The notes under the pieces are model-generated. The model was not told the DNA's origin, did not search any database, and saw nothing but the letters and a program-made list of their open reading frames with translations. This document shows positions 53,866-63,338 of a stretch of DNA of 64,000 nucleotides, one piece after another. The first letter of the stretch is position 1, and each line of letters opens with the position of its first letter. Made by a program: the position numbers and the translations under genes. Origin of the DNA: CAYNZV01 sp965217095 (GTDB lineage Bacteria > Latescibacterota > UBA2968 > UBA8231); the NCBI GenBank assembly GCA_965217095.1, contig OZ244235.1, positions 124,001 through 188,000 on the forward strand. Reading direction: 5' to 3'.

Positions 53866-55755
53866 AGGCTTCCAAATCGTCGTCCTGTCCAAACATGTCC
53901 AACGAGTAGATGGCGTAATCTTGGTCCACGATTTCGCTCATTCTTGTGGACTTGACTCTGAGGTTTGCCAAAATGTCATTGTCGATCGTGTCCTCGTACT
54001 GAAGAAAGTAGTAGTGAGCTGATTTGTACTCCGAGCCGCCGACTCTGTGGATTCGATCAAGTGATTGCAGATACTGGGCACAGTTGTAGGAAAGATCGTA
54101 GTATATGGCGTGAGAACAGGTCTTGTGAAGGGATATTGACTCAGCGCATGCGGCCGGATTTGCCACGAGAATATCGATTCCGCTGCCTGGGTTTACGAAC
54201 TCGCAAATGATTTCTTCTCGCGTTAATTCGTCTTTCACTGAGGTTGCATGAATCGGAGTGGCCCCGTAAATCAAGCGCACTGGGGCAAATTCAGAGATCG
54301 TGTTACGGATCAGCTCGAGAGTACGTATAAAGTTTGACCAAATAACAAGCTTCTCGCCTTGTTCGAGCAGTTCTTGTACGAGTGGAATCAGTGCCTCGAT
54401 TTTCCCCGGGGCTTCCAGTTCATCATAATTCCTGATGATGTCAGCGATGGATGGGTTCTTTTCGAGAAGATTTTCTCTGTAAGCCGTAACTGCTGAACCC
54501 AACAATGCGGCATAGGACAGACACTGACGTAGACGTACCATCCTACCGCGGCGGAGTTGCATAACAACGTCAATATTGCGGAAATACTCTGATTGCGACA
54601 CGTTCTTTATTCTATCGAGAATCGAGTCGTACACGAGCCTTTCGTGTTTGTTCATATGCACCCGTATGGGAGGATGTAAGTTCTGGGGAGCCAATCCCAA
54701 ATCAGATTTACGGACACGGTAGAAAAGTGGCCCAATCGCTGTGTTCAGTATCTCAACACATTGTTGTAGCTCATTTTTCTGGGTAGACAACTCGATTCTA
54801 TGACGCACTGTATCGGAAATTGGTGAGGATTCTGGCCAAAGAACGTCGAAAAGATTATATGCGTCAGAGTAGCTGCGGGGGAATGGCGTGCCACTGAGAA
54901 CTGCTCTATGTGAAGCATGACGGGCAACGTTAAGAACTGCATTTGCCCAGGCACCACCAAGCTGTTTGATGTAGTGGGCTTCATCGACGACGAAGTAGAA
55001 TCTTACTCCTTGCTGCTCGAATAGATCTCTGACCTGTTCCCAATCACGCTGAAGTGTTTGAAATGTTGTGAGGTACAATTCACGAACCGTGCTATTATTC
55101 ACCAGATACTGCTATTATTCACCAGATACTTTGTTCGGCGATCATCTACATCTCCGCCAGCTAGGGTTTCGCAAGATGGCGGGTTACCGAGTACTTCTTC
55201 AAATTCCGAACGCCACGGGCCGAAGCAGGCTGGAGGTCCCACCACGAAAAGGGAGTCCACCTCATCAAGCATGCGGAGTCTATGAAAGACAGCGAGAACC
55301 ACGCTTGTTTTTCCGCTCCCCGGCACTGAGAAGTTCGCTCCGTTCCTCACGGCAAGTAAATGCAGTGCCGCCTTACACTGATGCTCTTTGAGGGATCTTG
55401 GGACGTGATCTTCAAGGAAAGTGAAGAAAGCTGCAGTTTCTGCTATATCTAGTGACCCGCTTTTAAGCTTTGCCCCCCTGTCCAGGGCCGTTGACAATGC
55501 TGACTCAGCAGCCTCTTGCTCCAACAAAAGTGACTGAGTTTGCGGCTCTATTTCATAGGGACAGGCGGCGTCATCGAGATAGACAGCAATTTTTTGTATG
55601 AGCGGCTCTATTTCATTGGGAGGAGAAACAAACGTACCTTTCGAGGTATCAAATTTGAAACCCCAAAAGGCAAGTTGGCTTTCATGACGCGGGGCAAGAT
55701 CCCCATGTTCAGCATGTACGACCAGGCGATTGTCTGCCGTGAAGATGCGGATCAT
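53837..55755 (-). pseudogene. SNF2-family helicase, frameshifted by a 20-base tandem duplication
   Basis: ATG at 55755 overlaps the stop of the ParB-like gene (ATGA). N-terminal ~110 residues are of unknown fold; Walker A is GANFSVPGSGKTSVVLAVFH; then LFVVGPPACFGPWRSEFEEV (motif Ia). At 55091-55130 a duplicated 20-mer shifts the frame; removing one copy gives KYLVNNSTVRELYLTTFQTL. Beyond it: FYFVVDEAHYIKQLGGAWAN (DEAH), VLSGTPFPRSYSDAYNLFDV, and motifs V-VI in GIDILVANPAACAESISLHK and QYLQSLDRIHRVGG. About 630 residues if repaired. dsDNA translocase of the type found in restriction and DISARM-like systems. Confidence 0.85.
55091..55130. repeat. 20-base tandem duplication in the helicase gene
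   Basis: GCTATTATTCACCAGATACT occurs twice without spacer (55091-55110, 55111-55130). Twenty is not a multiple of three, so it breaks the helicase frame; loss of one copy restores it. Confidence 0.95.
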
Positions 55756-57172
55756 GGGGTCTTGTGGCCAAGCTTCTTGAATTCTTTTTGGTGATGATAT
55801 ACCTGGCTCTCTATATCATCAGCCCTGCTCTTGATGTCGGCGGCCAACTGTCGGGCTTTCGGAAGATCAGCATTGGCGATTGCGCTCGGGTCCATGTTAT
55901 TGTGATTCAGCTTCTTGAGTGCAGTGTCCAAAAGTTCGACCGGAGTTTCGTTCTCCTTTAATCTCTCATGGCTTCTTGAGGCCTTTTTCGTATTGTAGAT
56001 AATCGGCTCATTGTACTTGGTTGCCCACTTGAGTTCGATTTCTCGGATTGTAAGGGGTTTCCCGTCATCGCCTTTACATTTTTCCGGCGGCAGCACCGGA
56101 TCGACCAAATCCGCGATCTTCTTAAGGGACTTTTTCCCTTCTTTAGTGCGACAGTACTTTGGAAAGTTGCGCATTATGACATGAACTTTGGGCAAGTCAG
56201 GAATATTTCGAAGGCGAATTATGTCAAACGCGGCCTCTTCAAGCGCGCCAATATCTTGTTCTTCGATTCCATCCTTAATTAGACGTTTCGGGTTTTTGAA
56301 GTAGTTTGTGTAAGCATTGCTATAGTCAATAAACGCCTGCCATCGCCCCTCCGGATCCGACATACCGGCTGAGATGGTTCTATAGAGACCATCTCGTCTA
56401 AACTGTTTAAGATATCGATCAACGCATTCTAGTGGAGATAGGAATTCTTTTGTGCATTGCCTTTTCGCCTTCTCAATGTCAGAGTTTGACCTGCCTGCAA
56501 ATTTGGGATCATCTCTAAGTTGCTCCTCTAACGTGAATCCTAGTTGAATTTTTCTCTTGATCGAGAGCGCACGATCGAACCCGTAATACTCGGACTTGCC
56601 AGCGCTTTGGAGCTGGTACCGGTTTTCGATCTTCTCAATCTCTACCAAAGTGGGTGGGCCGCCATCATCATCTTTTCCGGATCCACCAAGATTACCACCT
56701 TCATATACGTGCATATACGTGAAGTTTTCGTTGGTGGGATCTTTGAGATATAGTTTTTCCATCGCCATTTTTCGACGATTTCCATTGATGAGGAATCCGT
56801 CACAAGTGATGATAGCTGGCTCCTGCTGTCCTCCATGCTGTATGGATTTCATGAGAACAGCCGTGCGCTCTGGATCTTTGCCTTCAAGGAACTCGCGAAT
56901 GTGGGCTTAGCTGGCTTGTTCGTCTTCTCGTCCAGATGGCCTATTGTTTGCTCGTAGTCGAGCACGTCAGAGGCAATACGGCCGTTGTCTTTGCGATAAC
57001 GGAGAATCTCAAGCGGGACTTGATACACGTCCCGCTCGACTCTGTCAACGATTTCGGTTCGGAAATTTATCACCTCTTTTGAAGGTTTTGCCGTCAGAAG
57101 CCGCCTTTGCTGGATTTCCTTCGCAAAGTCTTCAATGATCTCTCGTGAGGATGGTTTAGTAATCGCAGGCAT
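55752..57172 (-). pseudogene. ParB-like (ParB/Srx N-terminal fold) protein, one frameshift
   Basis: ATG 57172 has GGAGG five bases upstream, preferred over 57208. N-terminal part: TEIVDRVERDVYQVPLEILR YRKDNGRIASDVLDYE. A shift near 56890 (GCTAAGCCCACATTC) is needed to continue as HIREFLEGKDPERTAVLMKS IQHGGQQEPAIITCDGFLIN GNRRKMAMEKL, with GNRR in place of the ParB GERR motif. Then LVEIEKIENRYQLQSAGKSE YYGFDRALSIKRKI and a long charged helical C-terminus. ParB-fold proteins of this kind act as CTP-binding or nuclease-like partners in DNA-modification systems. First gene of the cassette. Confidence 0.7.
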
Positions 57173-57680
57173 GAGTTCCTCCGTCTTATTGACTTTTCTG
57201 GTTGTCAACCATTACTCAATTACTCAATCGAGATTCTGTCCCTGCTTTGCAAGAGGTTGAATCTGCCATGCTCGGACGCGCTGCCAGCATATCCTATGCT
57301 CGATTGGCGGATTCCGTTCATTTCAAGTTCAGTGAAGAAGATGCTTTGCCGAATTTTTTGCCGCAAGGAAAAACTATTGAGAGGCATAGTTGCTTCTCAG
57401 GGCAGAAGATTGGGAGAGGGGCCTCAGCACAACTCCCCCCTGCTAGAATCGATGAGGTGGATGCCGCAGTCCGAGCATGGGGACGGATGAAATCGCTCCG
57501 CGGGCAGCATGATGAGCGACTAGCGGCGGATCTGAAGGCGCTTCTGCGGGATTTTCTTGGGCTTCAGCAGTCTGCCGAAGATGGTGGCATAGAGATCAGG
57601 GAGCGGAGAGTCGATCACGTACATGCGCTCGACCGTCTCACTGCTAGCAGTCTGGCACGGCCTATCCCGCAATTTGGGAC
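57173..57680. other. Boundary stretch without a recognised gene
   Basis: About 500 bases between the ParB-like start and the surface-protein gene. Plus-strand frame 57202-57771 is open but its residues look like a shadow. The minus strand contains MYVIDSPLPDLYATIFGRLL KPKKIPQKRLQIRR, which has a protein-like feel (perhaps a transposase start) but no recognisable family. A promoter for the leftward cassette must lie here; I saw no convincing -35/-10 pair. Confidence 0.4.
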
Positions 57681-60050
57681 GCCGGAGAAGGAATCTACTG
57701 GACGGAGCGGGAATCGAACAAAATCCACCGGCGGGACGGCCAAGGGAGATCTGTGGTCCCACTGGGAATAGATGGCCCGGAGGGAATCGCAATAGACGTT
57801 GCCGGGGAAAAGATGTACTGGGCGGACCAGTGGACGGATGCTATTCGCAGGTCTGACCTGGACGGCGAAAATATCGAAGACCTCGTCAGCGGAGTAGAGG
57901 ATCCGCGGGACATCGCTTTGGACTTGGTGGCGGGCAGGATGTACTGGACGGAGCAGGGCACCGGTACTATCCGGCGGGCGGACCTAGACGGCACCAACGG
58001 CGAAACCCTCATAGAAGCGGAAGGTCCGAAGGGCATCGCGCTGGATGTCATCGAGAGGAAGATGTACTGGACCGCCAAAGAAGTTGGTCGTTTCTCAGAT
58101 GTGGGAGTCGTCCAGCGGTCCAACCTCAATGGAGCCAATGTCGAAACTCTCGTCGCCGGGTTGGGTGATCCAGAGGACATCGCTCTGGATTTGGTCGCCG
58201 GAAAGATGTATTACTCGGTTGGCCATACCGCTGATCGGTCTGCTTGCCACGACCGTCTTCGGTCTGCTCTACCGGGTTGTCTTAGTAGGATCCGGCGCTC
58301 CAACCTCGACGGTTCCAACGGCGAACCCCTGGTCAGCAGAGTGGGCGGACCGGTGGAGATCGCCCTGGACGTGGTCGAGGGCAAGATGTACTGGGCGGAC
58401 AAAAGACATGGTAAAATCCATCGGTCCGACCTGGACGGCGGAAATGTCGAAGAGATCGTCACCGGACTGGTACGTCCAGTGGGTATCGCCCTGGATGTTC
58501 CTCCACCTGTCGCGCCCCCCGATCGGGTGCCTCCGTTCAGCACGGAGATTGAGGCCACGGTGCTGGGCGGCCAAGTCGAGGGCTTGACCGTCGAGTTCGC
58601 TCGCGCCGCTGCCTACCCTCTCCACTTCGCCTGGAGCGCCAATACCAACACGGCTGGCCGGCTGTCCCTGACTATCACCAACCAGGAAGAGGCCGAAGTG
58701 AGCGGCTTGTACGAGGCTCGGGCTCGAAACGAAGAGGGCGAGGTGGTAGGGCGGTGGCATAGTATTCCCCTCAACCAGGGCCGGCTCCAGGTCCTTGAGC
58801 TGACCCTCGGCGGTGACGCCCGGGTGGTGGCTGTTGAACGGCTAGGGCCCAACCCGGATCCGTGCTCCAATGGCATCGCCGGTGCCGGATCCGCGGGTCA
58901 ACCGCGGTCTGGTGAAGGACTGCCGCTCTCTCCTGGCCTTTCGTGACGCGTTGGGAAGCGTGGACTGGAGTGCCGCCACACCCATCACCCGTTGGGAAGG
59001 TGTCTCTCTAAGAAGCCACGCACGCGTCACAAGTATTGCATTTGGGGGTCCTGAAGCTCGCCGCTTTGGGGGCCGATTCCGCCGGAGTTGGGCCAACTGA
59101 GTGCGCTGGAGTCCTTAACCCTCTCCGGGGTGACCGGTCCTATTCCGCCGGAGTTGGGCCGACTGAGTGCGCTGGAGTCCTTGACCCTCTTCCGGGTGAC
59201 CGGTCCTATTCCGCCCGAGTTGGGAAAACTAACAAGGCTCAGAGAGTTGAATCTCTCCCACAACAGGTTGTCGGGGCCCATTCCGCCGGAATTGGGCCAA
59301 CTGACAAACTTGGCAAAGCTGTACCTCAACAACAACTCGCTGGCCGGTCCGATTCCGCCCGAACTGGGCAATTTGACAAACCTCATGTGGCTAGATCTCT
59401 CCAGCAATAAGTTGACGGGCGCAATTCCGCCCGAACTGGCCCAACTGACGAGGCTCTTGAGGTTGGACATCCATCAAAACAACCAGTTGACCGGATGCGT
59501 GCCAGAGCCATTGGCCAGGTGGGTCAAGAGTTGGCCGGTTTGCCTAGGTGTAACCGATCCGGTCGCCGCCGCGGATTTCGACGGCGACGGCGAGGTCGGT
59601 TTCGACGATTTTTTCCTCTTCGCCGATGCCTTCGGGGGCAGCGACGACCGCTTCGACCTCAATGGCAACGGCGCGGTAGATTTAGCCGATTTCTTCCTCT
59701 TCGCCGACCACTTCGGTCAGCCGGCGCGGGCCAAGCTGCTAGTGATGGCACAGGAGTTGATCGGGCTGCCTGATGACGTCCAGTTGCACCAGAACGTCCC
59801 CAATCCATTCAACCGCCAGACCCTCATCTCCTTCCTCATGCGCGCGCCCGGTCCAGCGCGGGTGGAACTGTTTGCCCTGACCGGGCAACGGGTGGCGGTC
59901 CTGAGCCAGGGCTTCCGGCGGGCGGGCAGCCACCCCCTCCACTGGGATGGCCGGGACGACGACGACCGGCCCCTGGCTAGCGGCACCTACCTTTACAGAC
60001 TGGTGACCACCGACGGAACGGTGACGCGAAAGCTCACCCTGCTGAGGTAA
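57681..60050 (+). pseudogene. Mosaic surface protein: YWTD propeller, LRR, dockerin-like repeats and FlgD-like tail
   Basis: One protein in three frames. Frame A (to about 58885): at least five YWTD/LDL-receptor class B repeats (EKMYWADQWTDAIRRSDLDG, GRMYWTEQGTGTIRRADLDG, ERKMYWTAKE, GKMYWADKRHGKIHRSDLDG), then an Ig-like part (EATVLGGQVEGLTVEFARAA). Frame B (58885-59075): VPDPRVNRGLVKDCRSLLAF RDALGSVDWSAATPI, the plant-type LRR cap. Frame C: six LRRs of the PIPPEL type (TGPIPPELGRLSALESLTL), two EF-hand/dockerin-like repeats (ADFDGDGEVGFDDFFLFADA; DLNGNGAVDLADFFLFADHF) and a FlgD-like sorting tail ending RKLTLLR. The 5' end lacks a start and signal peptide. Confidence 0.8.
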
Positions 60051-60081
60051 GGTGCGTCGCCCCCTCTTTTCACTCGTGACG

Positions 60082-60270
60082 TCAACGCGAATAATTCCGT
60101 ATCCTCCACACTTTGGTCAAGCAGATGAAGTAGCGGTTCTGCCCCCCTGCGTTTACGCCGGATAACAGGCCATAAAGAAATCCAGTTCCGATCCATTTGC
60201 GCTCTTCGGGATCATCTCCGACGCCTATTGCAACGACAGCGTCCAAATAGTGTGGCGGTATCAAAGCCAT
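60082..60270 (-). pseudogene. N-terminal fragment of a trypsin-like-peptidase-type protein
   Basis: ATG 60270 after AAAGGAGTAAGAAGG. MALIPPHYLDAVVAIGVGDD PEERKWIGTGFLYGLLSG resembles the first strands of small trypsin-like-fold proteins in which a 'I-G-T-G-F-L' strand precedes the catalytic His. The frame then ends after NRYFICLTKVWRIRNYSR, before any His-Asp-Ser residues. Probably truncated; family assignment tentative. Confidence 0.4.
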
Positions 60271-60647
60271 CCTTCTTACTCCTTTCAAGTTCGCACTATA
60301 GGCCCATCACAGCAGGGCTCTCTCATTCCCGACGTCCATTTCGTTCTCAAGCGCGATCCGGGATGCAACGTCTACTGCGTGACCAACATTGGTCATTCGC
60401 GTTGAGGGTATATCAATGGATCGTAGCGTGAGTGCCGCCCCTTCGTGGAATTCGATCTTGACTCTATCAAAGGGTGCCTCCGTCCCTGTGCTTGTTCCCG
60501 CCTTCTCGCACGGAAAAACACACATCAGCGCAAGCTTGTGACACGAGACCGCCCACCAAAATCAGAAGGATTTTGCCGTGCACACTGGATACAGCGGTCA
60601 GTTAGGTGATACGATCACCGTTGACCGATTCTACGCCACGAGAGGCC
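60271..60647. other. Intergenic, no gene recognised
   Basis: About 380 bases. Minus-strand frame 60307-60525 (DRVKIEFHEGAALTLRSIDI) could be a decayed piece of the neighbouring peptidase-like gene, but no motif supports it. Nothing else seen. Confidence 0.4.
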
Positions 60648-61592
60648 ATGGACATCCTTTGCTTTTGGGGGAAGGCTCGTCCGCGAGACGCGGATCGCGG
60701 ACCCCAATGGCATCCGTTGGCGTTTCATAGCCTCGACGTGGCCGCGGTCGGCGCCCGTGATCGCAAGCTGGGTGATCGTCTGTCGCGGCTGCTCGGTCTT
60801 CCAGGAGAAGATACGCTCCGCCTGGCTCGTTTCCTGCTCAGCCTGCACGACCTTGGCAAGTTCGCCAGGAATTTCCAGGCCAAGGCACCTGCGCACGATC
60901 CGCGCTGCCTCGAAGACGGGACGGGGCTGCCTCCCACCAGTTACGATCACGGTGCCGGCGGGCTGCGCCTGTTCCTGGCCGACTGCTGGTCTTTCAAGCT
61001 CACTGACGCAAACCGGTATGGTGCATGGCTGCCGTTGGTCTCCGCCGTGACGGGTCATCACGGGGCGCCTCCGGTCCAGCGCACGAGCGAGAGTCTTTTG
61101 AATCTGCGGCCGGATTTTGGGAAGAAGGGGATCGAAGCGGCCCATGCTTTCATTGGCCAGGCACACGAACTGCTTTTCATGCCGGCGTCATCGGCGCCTA
61201 GTCGCGAATGCGCGCGCCACGCGTCGTTCGCTTTCGCCGGCCTGGCGGTACTGGCGGATTGGATCGGTTCCCCTATTGCGCGCCGTCCCGCTTCCCCGAT
61301 CTGGAGGCGTATTGGCGCCATGCACGGGAACGAGCGAACCGCGACCGACCCCACCAAAGAAGCTCAGCAGGAGGAGGAGAAAAAACAAGCCCTGGATGAG
61401 GTTCTTCCAGAGACCGTAGTGATTGACGGCAAGGAAGTCACCAAGAAGGATCTCTTGGATCAGATCAAGAACTACCCCGCCTTGCAATCAAAGCTGACTC
61501 AAAACCAGCAACAACTGTCCGAAGTTCGAGGTCAGGTGACTCTTTTAACCGAGCAAGCTGCTGCCCAACAGGCCGCCCGGCTTCGGAAGTAA
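60648..61592 (+). pseudogene. cas3: cas3 HD-nuclease domain fragment joined to an unrelated coiled-coil end
   Basis: From ATG 60648: MDILCFWGKARPRDADRGPQ WHPLAFHSLDVAAVGARDRK (His of the HD site), FLLSLHDLGKFARNFQAKAP (the HD dyad), GAWLPLVSAVTGHHGAPP (His-His) and AFAGLAVLADWIGS, all signatures of the N-terminal Cas3 (Cas3'') HD nuclease of type I-C/I-E systems. Near 61270 a shift is needed for FPYCAPSRFPDLEAYWRHAR ERANR, normal Cas3 continuation; at about 61340 similarity ends. The open frame instead runs into TDPTKEAQQEEEKKQALDEV … QLSEVRGQVTLLTEQAAAQQ, a charged coiled-coil end from another gene. The helicase part is absent; no other cas gene or CRISPR array is visible. Confidence 0.8.
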
Positions 61593-62171
61593 TCTACAGT
61601 ATCCGTTTCACCGAGACTGATATATCCCAGACTGTTGACATTTCTGACCAGTGCTCGCCAGCGACCGCGATGCGTTCATGTCGTCCCAGCCAAAGAAACT
61701 TTGATGCGGTGTCAAGGGGGGTTTTTCAAGGGGGCGAAGCAGAGCGGTATGGCGAACCGGCGAGGGCATGGCGAACCGGATGCCCGGTTGCCGGTTGCCG
61801 GGATCAGCCGAGGGAATGGAGGGCCTTCGCGTGCGGCGGCCACGTCGCCGGGCGGATCGAGGCGGGCCTGCGCAGGCACCAAGGGAGTCTTGGTGGTTTG
61901 CACTCAGCGGATCAGCGATTGACCCGACAAGAATGGGGAGGGTTGACGGGGTGAGTGCACGGCGTTCAGACTACCGATAACATCAGGCGTGATCGCAGCC
62001 TCTTGATTTTGTATCGCTGTCGCTTGCGCTTTATAGGGTGAGGGATTCATTGCGCTCGCCTCCTCTCTCCGCCGATTGATTTCAGCAGCAGGCCGAACCC
62101 GAACGCCTGGGCCGATCCGATTCCTTCCCGGTACACCTAGACGAAGCGGTCCATATTTACGCAGTTGCGTG
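61593..62171. other. Intergenic, GC-rich, no gene recognised
   Basis: Contains a short low-complexity patch (61745-61800) with repeated GGCGAACCGG and GCCGGTTGCCGGTTGCC motifs. Upstream of the partition genes' 3' side; may include plasmid-derived non-coding sequence. No promoter or RNA gene found. Confidence 0.4.
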
Positions 62172-62399
62172 TCAACGTAAATACTGCTCTAGCGCGGCGA
62201 CAAGAATATTCTGATGGGACATGTCGCTATCTAGCGCATAGAGCCGTAATCGTCGGTAGAGTTCGGGACTCACTTTCACAGTGAGCGCTTTCGTCCTCTC
62301 CGTTGTGTTTCTGGCAACCGTTTTCATTGCTGCGGCGTCGGGTTCCCCTTTCTTCTTAGTGCCGGGTAGAACGGTGTTGAGGCCTGCGGCTTTAGTCAT
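62172..62399 (-). CDS. Ribbon-helix-helix partition/antitoxin-type protein
   Basis: 75 residues. Disordered basic N-terminus (MTKAAGLNTVLPGTKKKGEP), then a ribbon-helix-helix KALTVKVSPELYRRLRLYAL DSDMSHQNILVAALEQYL. It overlaps the 3' end of parA by 8 bases, the order usual for the ParA-ParG type of small plasmid partition cassettes, where the RHH protein binds the centromere and represses transcription. An antitoxin role is less likely because no toxin follows. Confidence 0.75.
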   Translation of the reverse strand: MTKAAGLNTVLPGTKKKGEPDAAAMKTVARNTTERTKALTVKVSPELYRRLRLYALDSDMSHQNILVAALEQYLR

Positions 62400-63021
62400 C
62401 TTTCTTCACCTTGCGTATTCGCGTTCTTACGTAGTTCCATAATAACGTAATCTCTTCCGCGCTGCGAGATTTTCTATTAAGTTCCCTCGCCACCCGACCG
62501 TCAATCATTGCGGCTGCGAAATCGACGCGGTGATGCACTGTAATCGGTGCCACCGTGCCGTATTGGCTCAGGGCGACGGCTGCCTGGCCGGTTAGCCGCG
62601 CCCTCATCACCGCCGCATTGATCACGAACACCACCGGCTTGTCGTATTTCTCAACAAGCTCCATGGTTCCCACCACTTCCCGTAGATCGTGGGGGCTCGG
62701 TTTCGTGGGCACAACAACTAAATCCGAGAGCTGGACCACCTCCCGGATTGTTTCGGAGATCGCTGGCGGTGTGTCGAGAAACACAGCCTTGACTCCCGAG
62801 TCTTGCCATTGCTTAAGCAATGCGGACAGCTGGCGAGGCTGCGCGTCGGCGAAGTGCAGCTGATCTTCCGCTCGCGCTGCCCACCAGTGGCCCAAGCTAC
62901 CTTGTGGATCGGTATCTACAAGGACGACGGGACCAGCCTGGGCGGCTTCAACAGCCAGGTGCCCGGCGAGGGTGGTTTTGCCGACACCACCTTTTTGCGC
63001 GGCTAATGCGTAGACATCCAT
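62392..63021 (-). CDS. parA: ParA-family partition ATPase (small, plasmid type)
   Basis: 209 residues. Deviant Walker A at the very start: MDVYALAAQKGGVGKTTLAG; Walker A' LVDTDPQGSLGHWW; Walker B VFLDTPPAISETIREVV. It lacks an N-terminal HTH, as in type Ib ParA proteins. Segregates plasmids or integrated elements with the RHH partner. ATG 63021 is immediately preceded by TACGT repeats that may be the shared operator/centromere. Together with the tRNA scar this suggests that the region derives from an integrative or plasmid-like element. Confidence 0.85.
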   Translation of the reverse strand: MDVYALAAQKGGVGKTTLAGHLAVEAAQAGPVVLVDTDPQGSLGHWWAARAEDQLHFADAQPRQLSALLKQWQDSGVKAVFLDTPPAISETIREVVQLSDLVVVPTKPSPHDLREVVGTMELVEKYDKPVVFVINAAVMRARLTGQAAVALSQYGTVAPITVHHRVDFAAAMIDGRVARELNRKSRSAEEITLLWNYVRTRIRKVKKDD

Positions 63022-63055
63022 TTACGTACCTACGTATTACGTTAAATACGTGGTT
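63022..63055. promoter_or_regulatory. TACGT repeat array, probable ParA/RHH operator or centromere
   Basis: TACGT starts at 63023, 63031, 63038 and 63047 (spacings 8, 7 and 9), twice as the palindrome TACGTA. Short direct repeats at ~8-base spacing just before parA are how ribbon-helix-helix partition proteins bind. A related ACGTAAATAC lies at the other end of the cassette near 62180. Confidence 0.6.
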
Positions 63056-63338
63056 AATCATATCAGTAAAATGGGTTCTCAGGAAAGGACCGGTAGGGGC
63101 TCACACCATTGCGGTCGGCACCGCTTCTTTGCTCCTCGCCCTCTGTGCTTACGAGGCCCCGGTCGCGATCTTCTACCACGGTGGTTCAAGAGATTGCCAA
63201 TCAGCAGGTAGTGTCGCAGTACGCTCCGCCGCAGGGCACGCGGCCTCACAAAGATCGGGTGCAGGTCGAGTCAGCCACAAAGCCAGAGCGCTCGAATCAC
63301 ATCTACGGAATTCTTAGCGGCTGGCTCCATTGCTTCAC
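63056..63338. other. Intergenic, no gene recognised
   Basis: About 280 bases between the partition operator and the end of hsdM. No frame with recognisable protein features; no terminator seen. Confidence 0.4.

Noticed and set aside
57202..57771. 189-codon plus-strand frame before the YWTD protein
   Set aside because: Its last part is the wrong frame of the YWTD repeats and the first part has no protein signature.
60606..61592. A complete cas3 or a CRISPR locus
   Set aside because: Only the HD domain is present; no helicase motifs, no other cas genes and no regularly spaced repeats anywhere in the window.
61745..61800. GCCGGTTGCCGGTTGCC patch as an origin iteron array
   Set aside because: Only two or three imperfect short units, GC-rich with no AT-rich region or replication gene nearby.
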